64,000 nt of DNA from JBEKIK01 sp963838495 (GCA_963838495.1 CAWIRC010000001.1:1-64000), one strand, 5' to 3'. Counted from the first letter of the stretch, positions 16,834-26,274 are shown. The notes: generated by a model not told the origin, from the sequence alone. A program made the numbers and translations.

Positions 16834-17867
16834 GAGCGGCGTTCAAGTTGATGTAGCGGCAGGAGGCCATTTTTGGGATAATATGGTCTAGTCAAGGAGG
16901 ACTGGACATGAAAGCATATTCCATGGATTTGCGTGAGCGGGCGCTAGCAGATAGCGACGCGGGCATGAGGAGTGGATTGGTAGCGGAGAAATACGGAGTT
17001 TCTTCGGCCTGGGTGAGGCGAGTGAAGCAGCGGCGAAGAGAAACCGGCAAAATCACCCCCTGCCAGCAACGGCATGGGCCGCTTCCCAAGCTTGCAGGGC
17101 ATGAGAGCGAACTGATGACTCTTGTTCGGCGTCAGCCTGACGCGACGGCCAAAGAACTCAGTCGGCGTTTATCCATAAAAGTATCCCGCCCGGCCGTGCA
17201 GAAGATGCTTCAGCGATTGCGGCTGACATATAAAAAAAGACACTAAGAGCCGCGGAGCAGGATCGCCCCGACGTAGCCGAACGTCGCGCAACATGGCGTG
17301 CCAAGATGCCACGACTTAACCCGCTGCGCCTAGTTTTTCTCGATGAAACATGGGTAAAAACCAATATGGCGCGGCTTTGCGGCCGGGCTCCTCGGGGAGA
17401 ACGTCTGGTGCAGGCCGTACCCCACGGGCATTGGAAAACGACTACGGTGCTAATGGGCTTGCGCGGATGGACCGTTTGCCCCCTTGGTCATAGATGGGGC
17501 AATAAATGGGGAGATGTTCCACGCCTGGGTCACTCAACATCTATCGAAAGCCCTTCGCAAAGGCGAAATCGTGGTGCTGGACAACCTCTCGGCTCATAAA
17601 ATCAGCGGAGTCAGAGAGACCTTGGAAAAAGTCGGTGCTAAACTAAGATACCTGCCTCCCTATTCCCCCGATTTCAATCCCATTGAAAATCTCTTTAGCA
17701 AACTGAAGACGTTGCCACGTAGCGCAGCCAAGCGTACAGTTAATACCTTGTGGAAAACAGTGGGCAGATTGCTAACCTGTTTTCCTTCAAATGAATGCCT
17801 CAGATACATCCGTCATGCCGGCTACGGTAAAAAATCCAAAAACGCTACACCATCTCGAACTCGGCTA
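16834..17867 (+). mobile_element. IS630-family element B inserted in element A
   Basis: 1034 bp between TA copies at 16832-16833 and 17868-17869. Imperfect terminal inverted repeats of about 25 bp: left GAGCGGCGTTCAAGTTGATG, right complement TAGCCGAGTTCGAGATGGTG, both followed by TAGCG. It carries two overlapping frames typical of IS630 elements that use a -1 frameshift. Confidence 0.85.
16908..17246 (+). CDS. IS630-B transposase, ORF A
   Basis: 112 residues, ATG with AAGGAGG upstream. The helix-turn-helix half of an IS630 transposase: MKAYSMDLRERALADSDAG, VAEKYGVSSAWVRRVKQRRR, a linker, then LSRRLSIKVSRPAVQKMLQR. It ends shortly after the slippery run A-AAA-AAG at 17230-17237, where a -1 shift leads into ORF B. 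Confidence 0.85.
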   Translation: MKAYSMDLRERALADSDAGMRSGLVAEKYGVSSAWVRRVKQRRRETGKITPCQQRHGPLPKLAGHESELMTLVRRQPDATAKELSRRLSIKVSRPAVQKMLQRLRLTYKKRH

Positions 17868-17870
17868 TAG
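17235..17870 (+). CDS. IS630-B transposase, ORF B (DDE domain, internal frameshift)
   Basis: After the -1 shift the frame reads KKTLRAAEQDRPDVAERRAT and RLVFLDETWVKTNMARLCG (first Asp-Glu). Near 17480, in a run of five C, the frame changes again; the other frame continues APLVIDGAINGEMFHAWVTQ, VVLDNLSAHK (second Asp) and LPPYSPDFNPIENLFSKLK (final Glu). The second shift is not expected for the family, so this copy is inactive or contains a sequencing error. The stop falls in the restored TA target. Confidence 0.75.
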
Positions 17871-18779
17871 CACGATCGCTCGCTGGAAGGACCGGTTTGA
17901 GCGGGAAGGAGTGGGGGTTGTGGTAGAATCGCGACGCGGCCGGCCGGCCGTGTTCCTTTACTGGTGGGCAGCCTTGGTAGTCCGCTGGGTGACGAAAATG
18001 ACCCCGCGCGACTTCGGCTTCCTGCGCAGCCGCTGGGCGTGCGCTACGGTCGTGCTGCTGTTGGCAGAAAGGCACTACGTCGAGGTCAGTGCCGAAACGA
18101 TTCGCCGCTGGCTGCGCCGGGAGCAAATCGTGTGGCGCAGGCCGCGTCCGGTGCTGGGACCAAAAGACCCCAAATATCACTGGAAATTGCGGGCGATTCA
18201 GCGTCTTTTGTCCACGCTTCCCGATGACGAGACGGCGGTTTTTCAGGACGAAGTGGACATCAACACGAACCCCAAGATCGGCTCGATGTGGATGCGTCGC
18301 GGGCAACAGGCGGAGGTGGTCACACCGGGCAACAACGTCAAATGCCACCTGTCCGGGTCGCTTCATTGGCGGACGGGCATGCTGCTGGTGTCTTCGCCGG
18401 GTACGCAACGCAACGCCGATCTGTTCGTGCGTCACCTGGACGACCTGCGGCGGCGCTTGCGATGCTACCGCTGCATTCATGTGATCTGCGACAACGCCAA
18501 GTTTCATGATTGTGTCAAAGTTCGACAATACCTGGCCCAACAGGGCCGCCGGATCGTGATTCACTTCTTGCCCACCTACGCCCCCAAAACGAATCCCATC
18601 GAACGCGTCTGGTGGCACCTTCACGAGGAAATAACCCGCAACCATTGCTGCAAAACCATCGACGAATTGGTCCAACTCACTTTTGACTGGTTCGGATACA
18701 AACGGACTTTCGCTATCGAGACTTCCCTTTACCCGCAAGTCATCGCCGCCTGACACTTTCGTATTTTTGTGGAGTTATT

Positions 18780-19148
18780 TAGATACCTTTTCCAGAAATG
18801 GTCCTTCTGCGAGGAAGCCGTCCATAATGCCTGCCGGCGCGCCATAAATCTTGGATGCGGGACCGGATGTCGCCGTCGCAAGACGGAATCGAGCGTCTGC
18901 AGAACGCACCGTGTGGCTCTCGCCACACTTTGGGGTACCTCCTCGGCGGTTCACGACCGCGTGAATCTGGCACGTCACTTTCGGTGTAGTCAAACCAGCG
19001 GCGGCGCAATACAATCTAACGTTTTCCTGTGTGAACTCCCCCCAGTATGGGCAGTGATGATCGTGCTAACGCGGAAGCATCCCGAACGTGTTGCGTTGTA
19101 CGGTCTGTTGATTGGGTGCAGTCGGACATGATCTGGAGTTGAGCAAAA
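18780..19148. other. Intergenic region between IS630-A and the broken radical SAM gene
   Basis: Several overlapping short frames on both strands, none with family resemblance. The sequence may be residual coding DNA with frameshifts, but I cannot assign it. Confidence 0.35.
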
Positions 19149-20545
19149 TGTTTCACCACGTCCTATGCGTCTTTCCATATCGACAAACGCGCAGTTCAAG
19201 GACATCCTTCCCGCCGTTGGGCTTGGAGTACATCGCCGCGGCACTGCGCCCGTATGCTGACCGGATCGATCTGGTCAACTTCCGGCATGAAGCACGCCCA
19301 GTACGCAGCCGTTCCTTAGGCCGGAGACCGACTTGGTCTGCTATTCCATCAACTGGCGGAAGGACCTTGACCTGATACGCGACGACATCAACGCCTTGCC
19401 GCCGGGGGTGATGACGATCTTGGGCGGGCGGACGGCGACGGAAGATCCGCGTTACTGGCTGGAGGCGTGTCCGAACGTGAACGCCGTAGTATGCGGCGAC
19501 GGTGAGCAGGCGATAGTCGAGATTGCCGAGGGGCGCGCATGGTCGGAGGTCGCTGGTCTGGTCTACCGCGGGGAAGACGGTCGATTGGTGCACAATCCGC
19601 CCCGCGCAACGCGCCCTTGGATGACGATCTGATGCCCGCCCGCGATCTGCGCCGGCACCCATATTACTTGACAAGCAAGGGCATTAGCACTGGGATCAAG
19701 TTAGACAAAGTCGCCGGGTCGCGCGGTTGTCCGTTCAACTGCAAGTTCTGCAGTTTCGCGATCAACCCCTGGGGCGTGAAGCGGCCTTGGACGCCGCGTT
19801 CGGCCGAATCGATCGTTCGTGAGATCGAGCAGATCGACGCCGATTTGATTTTTTTCGTTGACGACATATTCACGCATCAGCCGGACCGGGTCGCCAAGAT
19901 CTGCGACATGCTCATCGCGAAGAAGATTCGCAAGCACTACGTCGTCAATGCCCGGGCGGAAATCGCCAAACGCCCCGACGTCATCCGCAAGATGGAGCAG
20001 GCCGGATTCGTCGCACTGCTGATAGGCGTCGAGTCAACGCAGGATGCGACGCTCAAATCGATGGGAAAGGGGTTCACCATCCAGCAGATCCGCGAGTGGT
20101 TCGAAGTGCTCCGCAAGTCGAAAATGATCATCAACGCGTATTTCATCGTGGGCAACATCGGCGAAACCGAGGAGCAGATGCTCTCCATCGCCCCGTTCGC
20201 CCGATCGATCGGCGTGGACCTGATCCATATTTCCAGGTTGCGCAGCGACCATACTCGGGTCTGAACAAACTGGTCGAGCAGACGCCGGGCTACCACATTG
20301 ACGCCGACGGCTTCGTCTATAGCGACGACTACTCGGCCCAGTACATCGCGAATCTACGTAAGCGGATCGATAGGCGATTCTACAACCCCCTGCACGTGAC
20401 GGGCGTGGTGATCAAGCTGCTGCGGAGCATGTACTGGCGGGTGATGGCCAAAGCCGCGTTGACGATCCCCTTCTTCCTGACAATGATCATCGCCATGCAG
20501 GCGGGCCATAAGGTGCGCATATGGATGCGCAAACCGGCGAACTGA
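19149..20545 (+). pseudogene. Radical SAM enzyme with B12-binding-like domain, three frameshifts
   Basis: Four consecutive pieces in different frames make one coherent protein of about 465 residues. They are 19149 to about 19325 (HHVLCVFPYRQTRS, FPPLGLEYIAAALRPYADRI), about 19320-19632 (DLVCYSINWRKDLDLIRDDI, MTILGGRTATEDPRYW), about 19600-20264 and about 20245-20545 (GLNKLVEQTPGYHIDADGFV). The third piece holds GSRGCPFNCKFCSFAINPWG with the Cys-x3-Cys-x2-Cys cluster ligands and LLIGVESTQDATLKSMGKGF. Each break is one base. The start has GGAG upstream. The architecture matches the enzyme at 2.65-3.97 kb. Inactivated gene or assembly error. Confidence 0.75.
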
Positions 20546-20558
20546 CGGGCCTGGCGAC

Positions 20559-21130
20559 TCAGACCAGCGCCTGGCCGTGGAGCTTGTCGAACGGGTCGTC
20601 GAGCATGTGGTCTACGGAGGAAGTCGAGCCGATTACGATGATCTGCTCGTTTTCCTTGAACTTGTAGTCGGCCGGTGATTTGTCCAGACATTCATAGACC
20701 CATCTAACGCCCAGATAAAGACGCCGTCACCGTCTTCAGTTCGCATCTGCGGATGCTGTATTAGGCCAATTCCGACAATCGACGGCCCAGTCCCATCAAG
20801 TCGTACGCATTCTCGGACGTTCCGAAAAACCACCCCTTTTTCGGCACGCCTCTGCGATCCCGTCAAACAGTGCCTGCGAGGAATCTGGGACGAAAGAGGA
20901 CTCGTCTGGTGTAGATGCATCGGTGGGCGGCGGTGGGTCTGATAATCACAGAAGCCACGGCGGTTTCCCAGCAGGGCACGGGCTGTCCTAACACGCCCGG
21001 CATCTACACTGACGAAAAGGTCGCCAGTTGGCAGCGGGTCACCGAGGCCGTGCATTATGCCGGCGGCCGTATTTTTCTTTAGCTCTGGCACATGGGCCGG
21101 ATCTCTCACACGAGCTTCCAACCGGGTGGT
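20559..21130 (-). pseudogene. Possible remnant of a TrkA-domain potassium channel
   Basis: At the 3' end one frame reads VYECLDKSPADYKFKENEQI then IVIGSTSSVDHMLDDPFDKL before the stop at 20559, resembling the end of a TrkA-C domain. About 400 nt upstream another frame reads EARVRDPAHVPELKKN, resembling a TrkA-N strand. The middle does not read coherently in any frame. The assignment rests on two short stretches and is weak. Confidence 0.3.
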
Positions 21131-21200
21131 TTGGCTGACTGGTCAAGGCAAATCAACCCAGCTCGGTGGATCAATTCCTCATCGTGACGTTCTCTGTCTA

Positions 21201-21797
21201 TTATACTGATTGGGCAGAGTTTCTCCTCGTGCTGAGGTAACGATGCACGGTCATCCGAGTGACGTTCAGAGCGGTGGCGATTTCTTCCATCGAAAGGCCC
21301 TTCTCGCGGAGCTTGCGTGCCCGCTCTGGTTTTGCCTTGGTGGTTCCCGGCTTCCGGCCCTTATAAACGCCTTTTTCCTTCGCGGCTTCGATTCCTGCCC
21401 GCTGCCGTTCACGTCTCGTTTGCTGCTCCATCTCGGCCACGCCGAACAGAACGGCGGCGATCATTTTACCAATCGTGCCATTGAAGTCGATCTGCTGGGT
21501 GGTGGACACTACCCGCAGACCTTTCTCGCACCAATCGCAAAGAACCGCTAGGCCATCGCGGACCGTGCGGGACAGGCGATCCAACTTGTAGACGATCACC
21601 GCGTCATGCCGACCCTCGAAGATGGCCTGCTGGAGCCGCTGGAACTCGGGACGGTCCAGGTTGTCCCCTGTTTCGCGGTCAACGTACCACGCAACATCTT
21701 TAACGTGGTTTCCTTTCAGCCAACGGGTAATTTCCCGACGCTGGCCGACTTCATTCTGACCGACCGTACTAACCCGTACATAAACGGCGGGTTTCAT
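21201..21797 (-). CDS. Serine recombinase (resolvase/invertase family)
   Basis: 198 residues from the ATG at 21797, with AGGAG upstream. The catalytic domain starts KPAVYVRVSTVGQNEVGQRR (catalytic serine in RVST) and continues with YVDRETGDNLDRPEFQRLQ, VIVYKLDRLSRTVRDGLAVL and GKMIAAVLFGVAEMEQQTRR. The C-terminal part is a Hin-type helix-turn-helix (GLSMEEIATALNVTRMTVHR). The length is that of small resolvases and invertases. No partner transposase is adjacent. It may belong to an integrated plasmid or transposon. Confidence 0.92.
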   Translation of the reverse strand: MKPAVYVRVSTVGQNEVGQRREITRWLKGNHVKDVAWYVDRETGDNLDRPEFQRLQQAIFEGRHDAVIVYKLDRLSRTVRDGLAVLCDWCEKGLRVVSTTQQIDFNGTIGKMIAAVLFGVAEMEQQTRRERQRAGIEAAKEKGVYKGRKPGTTKAKPERARKLREKGLSMEEIATALNVTRMTVHRYLSTRRNSAQSV

Positions 21798-22210
21798 GGT
21801 TACAACTCCTGAGTTTTTTCGGGGTTTTATGTACATGCGCACATTACTAAATAGAGTATACCCATCATGGATTAGCCGCTCCAACTGGCTTTTTCCAGTT
21901 CACTTTTCTTCGCCCAATTCTTATACCTCTTTTACCTATGTATCCCCCCGATGTAATTATCTGCGACGGTGGTCATTTAATATTATCAATCTCGCTCGCA
22001 GGGACAAAAAATCGACCGATCCCTTATCTTCATTGGTATAAACTCAGAAAAAACCGGACAGCATAATAAAACTCTCACTATAACCGCAACTGTTCTCACT
22101 GCCCTGTCGAAAAAATCGGTTTTTGGAAGTACCTATTTGTCGTAGATTGGCCCAACGTTGTATCGTTGGCATAGGTATATTGAATAAACTTCATTAGGAG
22201 TAATCTCCTG
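21798..22210. other. Intergenic region upstream of the resolvase
   Basis: AT-rich, no coding frame recognised. The motif AAACTCAG(G/A)A occurs near 21804 (as complement) and 22041; a resolvase would be expected to have paired sites near its gene, but none could be defined by eye. Confidence 0.35.
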
Positions 22211-22411
22211 CGACCGATCGATGATCCCGTTTTCTTAACTCCCGATCAACGGCTGCGTGAAGTGGCCGGCATCATAGCTACTGGCGTCCTGCGGTTTTAT
22301 ACCCGGGCAGCACTTTCCGGTGATGATTCAGGCCAAAATAATCTGCCAAATTCTTATAAACCGGGGCTTGATGTTTCCGAAAAAACTGTGCTCAGTGTCC
22401 ACAGTGGTTAA
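22211..22411 (+). CDS. Short conserved-looking frame, start unclear
   Basis: 67 codons reading RPIDDPVFLTPDQRLREVAG, IIATGVLRFYTRAAL and, near the end, LDVSEKTVLSVHSG. The LTPxxRLREVAxIxAxGVLR pattern recurs in short planctomycete proteins found near recombinases, from my general recollection. AGGAG at 22197 is followed by CTG rather than ATG, so the start is uncertain and this may be a fragment. Confidence 0.35.
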   Translation, partial: RPIDDPVFLTPDQRLREVAGIIATGVLRFYTRAALSGDDSGQNNLPNSYKPGLDVSEKTVLSVHSG

Positions 22412-22844
22412 CAAATTTGAGACTTTTATTAGGGGAAGACTATGGACCTGCATATTGGAAAAGAGATCGCCGTTTTCGGCCGATGTTGGGGATTGGCGTT
22501 GTCAAGCGTGTGACTGGTCTCATGAAGTCTGCGGAGTGTCTGGCGGGTGGCATTTGGCTTCATCATTCGGACGTGCGATGTGCTGCATTGACACACCCCA
22601 TCGAGGGCTCCGTTTGCGAATCCCATCTGCTGCTTCAACAAAGACACCTCCCACCAGATAACGATCAAGAAGCCGGGGCCAGAGGTATAATAATATCGAG
22701 TCACCTGTCCAAGAACCATCTACGTAAGAGAGGCCTCCTTGTCTATGCCATTTTGTGCTAAGGACTTGCCAAAACTAAGTGCCATTCGTCACATCGACCG
22801 ATGCATCACAATAGCTTGGTGGTGGTTATTCAATTGCGTTAGTG
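22412..22844. other. Intergenic region
   Basis: No coding frame with family resemblance and no repeats recognised. Confidence 0.35.
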
Positions 22845-23117
22845 CTACACGCGGACGTCTCCAACGGTTTGGGCCAAGATGACGATGGCCGCCTTAATGG
22901 CCTGGGGAAGGTCAGGCCACTTGTCGATGATCAGCTGCAAATCGGGATCGGAAGGGGCAGAATCACCGGAAAGTGCGCCGGATTTTGCGCCACTAGAGGT
23001 AGCCGGCTTTTCACAACATGTGATAAGATTGGGAGTTGTGGAAAGTAGTTCGATTCCCGCCGCCTCCACTAATAATTTGCCGTGGCAGCTCACGGTTGAA
23101 AAATGGGCTGCGTCCAT
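22845..23117 (-). pseudogene. Frame crossing a tRNA 3' fragment; integrase-tail-like
   Basis: The frame reads LVEAAGIEL where it crosses the complement of the tRNA 3' fragment, then ends DPDLQLIIDKWPDLPQAIKA plus a short tail. From memory, similar tails follow tRNA-integrated recombinase genes in planctomycetes. Here no recombinase domain remains, so it is at most a footprint of integration. Confidence 0.3.
23048..23070 (+). repeat. tRNA 3'-end fragment (attachment-site-like), copy 1
   Basis: GTTCGATTCCCGCCGCCTCC followed by ACT looks like the T-loop, T-stem 3' strand and acceptor 3' strand of a tRNA. The upstream sequence cannot form the T-stem or the rest of the tRNA. The 17 bases GATTCCCGCCGCCTCCA recur at 30404-30420. 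Confidence 0.6.
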
Positions 23118-23794
23118 TTTTCAATCTTTTTGCCATCTCACAGGATCTATGGCACAGGTTTATTAGTGGTGCTGCATAATCCTGATCTCTGATCCACCCC
23201 CCGGCATCGCTATTTCAGGTTATTGCTAATTCCAGTTTTGAGTTTTATATATTGACTTTGTACTTTTCATCTCAAGGGTTCCTATTCCGGAGGCAGTGTA
23301 GGTACCCCGAAACATGACCATTCTCTTTTTTTTAACACCCGTTCCGGGGTGATCGGTCTTTCGCTGCACCGCTGAGATCGTCGGGGCCGGCTTCTTCGTC
23401 AAGTATTATCGGGTGGCAGGGATATCTTTTCCAATCGTGCTATCTGCTGAAATGCAGGACGTCTTGTGGTCGACATTATTTTTTCCCGAGTTCTCGCTTG
23501 ATAAGCGGGGAATAAAGGTGGAAATAAGCTGACGATCATTTGCAGCGTTTGACCGCAGTCGCGTAGGCCGTAACCAGTTTTGGATCGATCACGCATACTG
23601 CCCATTAAAGTTTAAAAAGTAGGCCGCTTCAATGCTAATGCATTCGGTCCGAGGTAATCAAACACAAGAACTTTATAGGCGGTTGAATAGACCAGAAAGG
23701 AGATATTGATGGAGCAAGAAGATTAAGTTGGTTCGTTTACGTTGGTGTCTGTTTTTACAGAACGTATGTTTTCTATTCTCTAAGGAGAAGAACA
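23118..23794. other. Intergenic region, 677 bp
   Basis: No coding frame recognised. Upstream of the PEP-CTERM gene there is AAGGAG at about 23782. Nothing else seen. Confidence 0.4.
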
Positions 23795-24613
23795 ATGAAA
23801 TGGCTAATTACAATTTGTGCGTCGGTTGCGATGTTGTTACTGACGGCCGGAGCGGCGAATGCAGTACTTGTCTTTGAAGACAACTTCGACAGTCCAACTT
23901 TGGATCCAGAATGGGTTATAAGTCCCGGTGCGGGTAATCTCTCCCTTACCGATAATCCGGGGAGCCTTCGCTACACCGTTGACGCCTATTTGACAAGTTA
24001 TAATGGCGGCTATGATTCGTCTGGGAACCAGGTACGCAAATCGCTTTGGGTAACTCGCCCATTCGAAGGAAACCAGTGGGTTCTCCGGGCGGCAGTGACC
24101 TTCAACCTGCGTCCGGGTCAGCCGACAAACAACCGGGATACTTTCTTCTCGGTGAGACAGCCCGGCGTGGATGGGACGGGGGCGGGGGTGTGGATGGCGG
24201 CCATGGACCGGGGTATTGGTGCAAATGACGACAATCCGGGGGGCACCAACGCCATGCAATTTTTCAATAGTGTCGTAAACGGACCGCGTGTAATATTCCC
24301 ACCATCGCCAGGTCCGGTGCCTCCTGACAGGTGGTACTTAGAAATTGAGCGTAATGGGGACCAGATGATCAGTCGGGCCAGCAACGACGGCGACGATTCA
24401 ACCTTCGAGTACCAGTGGGAGTATACGTTTGCTGCGGGTTACCTTACGAATAACCAAATATTCGAGTTCTGGGGCATGGGCTGGAAGGGTTCGAACAACC
24501 CTCCAGGCTATGTTGATTTTGACTTCATCAGGATAGTTCCCGAGCCGGCAACGATTGTCTTGCTTGTGACGGGTGGTTTGCTAATGCTGTTGCGTTGGCG
24601 AAAACGGAGTTAG
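23795..24613 (+). CDS. PEP-CTERM sorting-domain protein
   Basis: 272 residues; ATG with AAGGAG upstream. Sec signal peptide at residues 1-24 (MKWLITICASVAMLLLTAGA, cleavage near ANA). The middle is a beta-rich domain of the concanavalin/glucanase-like type (FEDNFDSPTLDPEWVISPG at its start, GYVDFDFIRIV at its end). The C-terminus is a complete PEP-CTERM tag: VPEPATI, a hydrophobic stretch, then RWRKRS. Such proteins are exported and processed by an exosortase. No exosortase or EPS genes are in the window. A strong hairpin follows the stop. Confidence 0.9.
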   Translation: MKWLITICASVAMLLLTAGAANAVLVFEDNFDSPTLDPEWVISPGAGNLSLTDNPGSLRYTVDAYLTSYNGGYDSSGNQVRKSLWVTRPFEGNQWVLRAAVTFNLRPGQPTNNRDTFFSVRQPGVDGTGAGVWMAAMDRGIGANDDNPGGTNAMQFFNSVVNGPRVIFPPSPGPVPPDRWYLEIERNGDQMISRASNDGDDSTFEYQWEYTFAAGYLTNNQIFEFWGMGWKGSNNPPGYVDFDFIRIVPEPATIVLLVTGGLLMLLRWRKRS

Positions 24614-24646
24614 ACGGCGTAGGGCAATGAAGCTCATTGGGCGAAA

Positions 24647-24702
24647 ACGGTGTCAGGAATCAAGATACACGACGTGAGGAAAACATTGGTTCCTGACACC
24701 GT
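24647..24702 (+). terminator. Hairpin downstream of the PEP-CTERM gene (terminator or REP-like)
   Basis: Perfect 13-bp arms ACGGTGTCAGGAA / TTCCTGACACCGT separated by 30 nt. There is no clear T-run, so it may be a REP-type palindrome rather than an intrinsic terminator. Confidence 0.5.
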
Positions 24703-24892
24703 CCGCCCTCTGTGATTTTATCGAGCGTATTACTCGAAGATTTAATCGCATTTTTTATTGACGAGGAAGGCAGGTTACAAATATGAAATGATTGGGCTTG
24801 CAGCGGGTCTTTCTCGCCAGAGGGTACACAGAATTGTCACAAAGCACTTAAAATAATGAAGCAAGTTGGAATATCATTGGGAAACCGCTCTG

Positions 24893-25078
24893 CTAACGGG
24901 TTTCCTTTGGAGCTTTACCATGCTTGATAGCTTCGTAGAGTTCACGGCGATGGACCGACACTTCCTTCGGGGCCTTGATCCCCAGCCGCACCCTGTCTCT
25001 GCGAATTTCGATCACCGTCAAGACAATGTCTTCTCCGATGATGATACTTTCCTGCGTCTTGCGAGTTAGGACCAACAT
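24893..25078 (-). CDS. csrA: Carbon storage regulator CsrA (copy 2)
   Basis: 61 residues, MLVLTRKTQESIIIGEDIVL then VIEIRRDRVRLGIKAPKEV; differs from copy 1 at only a handful of positions. ATG at 25078 has GAGGAAAG upstream. The gene and about 145 bp of leader are an inverted duplicate of 7198-7528. All residues expected for RNA binding are kept, so both copies should be functional. Confidence 0.95.
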   Translation of the reverse strand: MLVLTRKTQESIIIGEDIVLTVIEIRRDRVRLGIKAPKEVSVHRRELYEAIKHGKAPKETR

Positions 25079-25357
25079 GGTGCTTTCCTCGTCATGCCAC
25101 GGCAAATCTCTAACCACTCATTACCAATATGCGATACGCCTGAAAACAAAGGGAAAATGTTGACATAACCTGAGCATCAGGCGGGATGATCGGGAGACTT
25201 CTGCCGATTGTAAGATAAGAATCGACAATGCAAGGCCACCCATGTGGGATACAAACTGCAATCCCATTACACCAATAGCAACAATCCTATGGGGAAAAAG
25301 GGGTATAATTTGGCATATTCGGGGAAAGTGGCAACAGTATGTGTAAGGAGTTATGCC

Positions 25358-25663
25358 ATGCAAACTCAAATTGAACTCCCAAAAGCATTTTCTGTGCGTG
25401 ATGAACATGAGTTCTACGTTTTTCAGCACTTGATGGCGAGGCTGAATCCTGAACTCATGGTCAAAATGGTGGCGACGGGAATGCATGTCAATGGAGGCTG
25501 CACGGTCTTTTGGGGTTTGGTATACCTGGACGGCCAGCCACCCAGTAAAAAAGAAGTGGAAGCCGCCCTAAAGGAAGCGGGCTTCGACTTTGCACACAAT
25601 GTTTTGACCCAGGCAGCTTATGTGTGGACGAATCACTCAGGTGTTGAAGGCGGAAAGAAGTGA
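25358..25663 (+). CDS. Hypothetical 101-residue protein
   Basis: ATG at 25358 with AAGGAG 8 nt upstream; begins MQTQIELPKAFSVRDEHEFY and has a central GMHVNGGCTVFWGLVYLDGQ and a tail ending in GVEGGKK. No signal peptide. Family not recognised. It is the intact partner of the C-terminal remnant at 11823-11915, and in both places it lies directly upstream of the 80-residue gene. Confidence 0.6.
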   Translation: MQTQIELPKAFSVRDEHEFYVFQHLMARLNPELMVKMVATGMHVNGGCTVFWGLVYLDGQPPSKKEVEAALKEAGFDFAHNVLTQAAYVWTNHSGVEGGKK

Positions 25664-25725
25664 ATAACCGCTAGTCTTGGAGCGTGAGGGTCAAATAATT
25701 GCAAGACGAAGAAAGGGGGAACGCT

Positions 25726-25968
25726 ATGAAGATCGTAAGGCTTCTGATCCTTGACAAAAATGATGTGAAAGAAAGGCTCGCTCAGCTTGGGGCCGACGTG
25801 CCCGAGGGACTAACTGCCGACCAGTTGGCGAACCTGTACTCTGAGTGGCTGGAGGAACTGGCCACCGACGTGGATTTGGTGGGAGTGTATGTGGGGGGCA
25901 ACCAGATAAACATCGTCGCCAACAATGACGCCGTGTGGGAATTGCCCGATAATGTAGATCCGACGTGA
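25726..25968 (+). CDS. Hypothetical 80-residue protein (copy 2)
   Basis: MKIVRLLILDKNDVKERLAQ at the start and AVWELPDNVDPT at the end; nearly identical to the gene at 11518-11760, with changes confined to the front half. GGGGGA lies upstream of the ATG. It is followed by the same string of elements as the other copy: 29-bp repeat, hairpin, double-hairpin repeat, terminator. Confidence 0.65.
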   Translation: MKIVRLLILDKNDVKERLAQLGADVPEGLTADQLANLYSEWLEELATDVDLVGVYVGGNQINIVANNDAVWELPDNVDPT

Positions 25969-25981
25969 AGATTGGTGTGAG

Positions 25982-26010
25982 GAGCATCAGACATGAGCCG
26001 CATGATCATT
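25982..26010. repeat. 29-bp dispersed repeat, copy 2
   Basis: GAGCATCAGACATGAGCCGC then ATGATCATT, directly after the 80-residue gene and before a TTTCGGTT / AACCGAAA hairpin. Confidence 0.65.
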
Positions 26011-26083
26011 TTCGGTTTGAGAACCGAAAGATGCACAAAATAGGCGAGGACATTTGCGGAAGTTCGCTAGAAAGTTGGAATCT

Positions 26084-26137
26084 ACTCCTTGCAATAATTT
26101 TGTTTGCAATGAGTAAAACTTGTCATTTTGACAAGTT
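26084..26137. repeat. Double-hairpin repeat, copy 3
   Basis: Hairpin B at 26084-26114 (ACTCCTTGCAA / TTGCAATGAGT, one mismatch) and hairpin A at 26117-26137 (AACTTGTCA / TGACAAGTT, perfect), in inverted order relative to copy 2. Confidence 0.7.
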
Positions 26138-26244
26138 GCCCCTTACATTACCGCCGATTCATGGTAACCTCTGAATCAGGCGGACGGACGCTGCCTACGG
26201 TTGGAAGCAGTATCGCAGGAAGTGATGTGGGCTTCGTGAGATAC

Positions 26245-26274
26245 GCCCTGCTTGCCCCACATGACAGGCAGGGC
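26245..26274 (+). terminator. Intrinsic terminator
   Basis: GCCCTGC / GCAGGGC stem followed by TTTTCG on the plus strand. It ends the transcript of the 80-residue gene; inverted copy at 11212-11241. Confidence 0.65.

Larger units (their letters stand above)
16671..18753 (+). pseudogene. IS630-A transposase, split by element B
   Basis: The N-terminal part (16671-16831, MDGSISLKPLERKTLLEYYR ... LYTST) and the C-terminal part (17870-18753, STIARWKDRFEREGVGV ... YPQVIAA) join in frame when element B is removed: TAC ACC AGC AC + TA + GCACG gives Y-T-S-T-S-T. The catalytic core shows FQDEVDINTNPKIG, VICDNAKFHD and LPTYAPKTNPIERVWWHLHE, a full IS630 DDE set. The gene was therefore intact before the second insertion and is otherwise undamaged. 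Confidence 0.85.
16560..18779 (+). mobile_element. IS630-family element A, interrupted by element B
   Basis: Bounded by TA at 16558-16559 and 18780-18781. Terminal inverted repeats match well: the left end reads AATAGTTCCAC then CGAAAGTGTAAGG, the right end (complement) AATAACTCCAC then CGAAAGTGTCAGG. Removing element B with one TA copy leaves about 1184 bp and rejoins the transposase frame. TA duplication is the IS630/Tc1 signature. Confidence 0.85.

Noticed and set aside
17845..18756. 303-residue minus-strand frame
   Set aside because: Shadow of the IS630-A transposase, which has all catalytic motifs on the plus strand.
20633..21121. 162-residue minus-strand frame as an intact gene
   Set aside because: The frame itself is not coherent; the only protein-like stretches lie in two different frames, so it is listed as a possible remnant.
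23000..23074. Complete tRNA gene ending at about 23070
   Set aside because: Only the T-loop and acceptor 3' strand are recognisable; the upstream bases do not form the T-stem, anticodon arm or D-arm.
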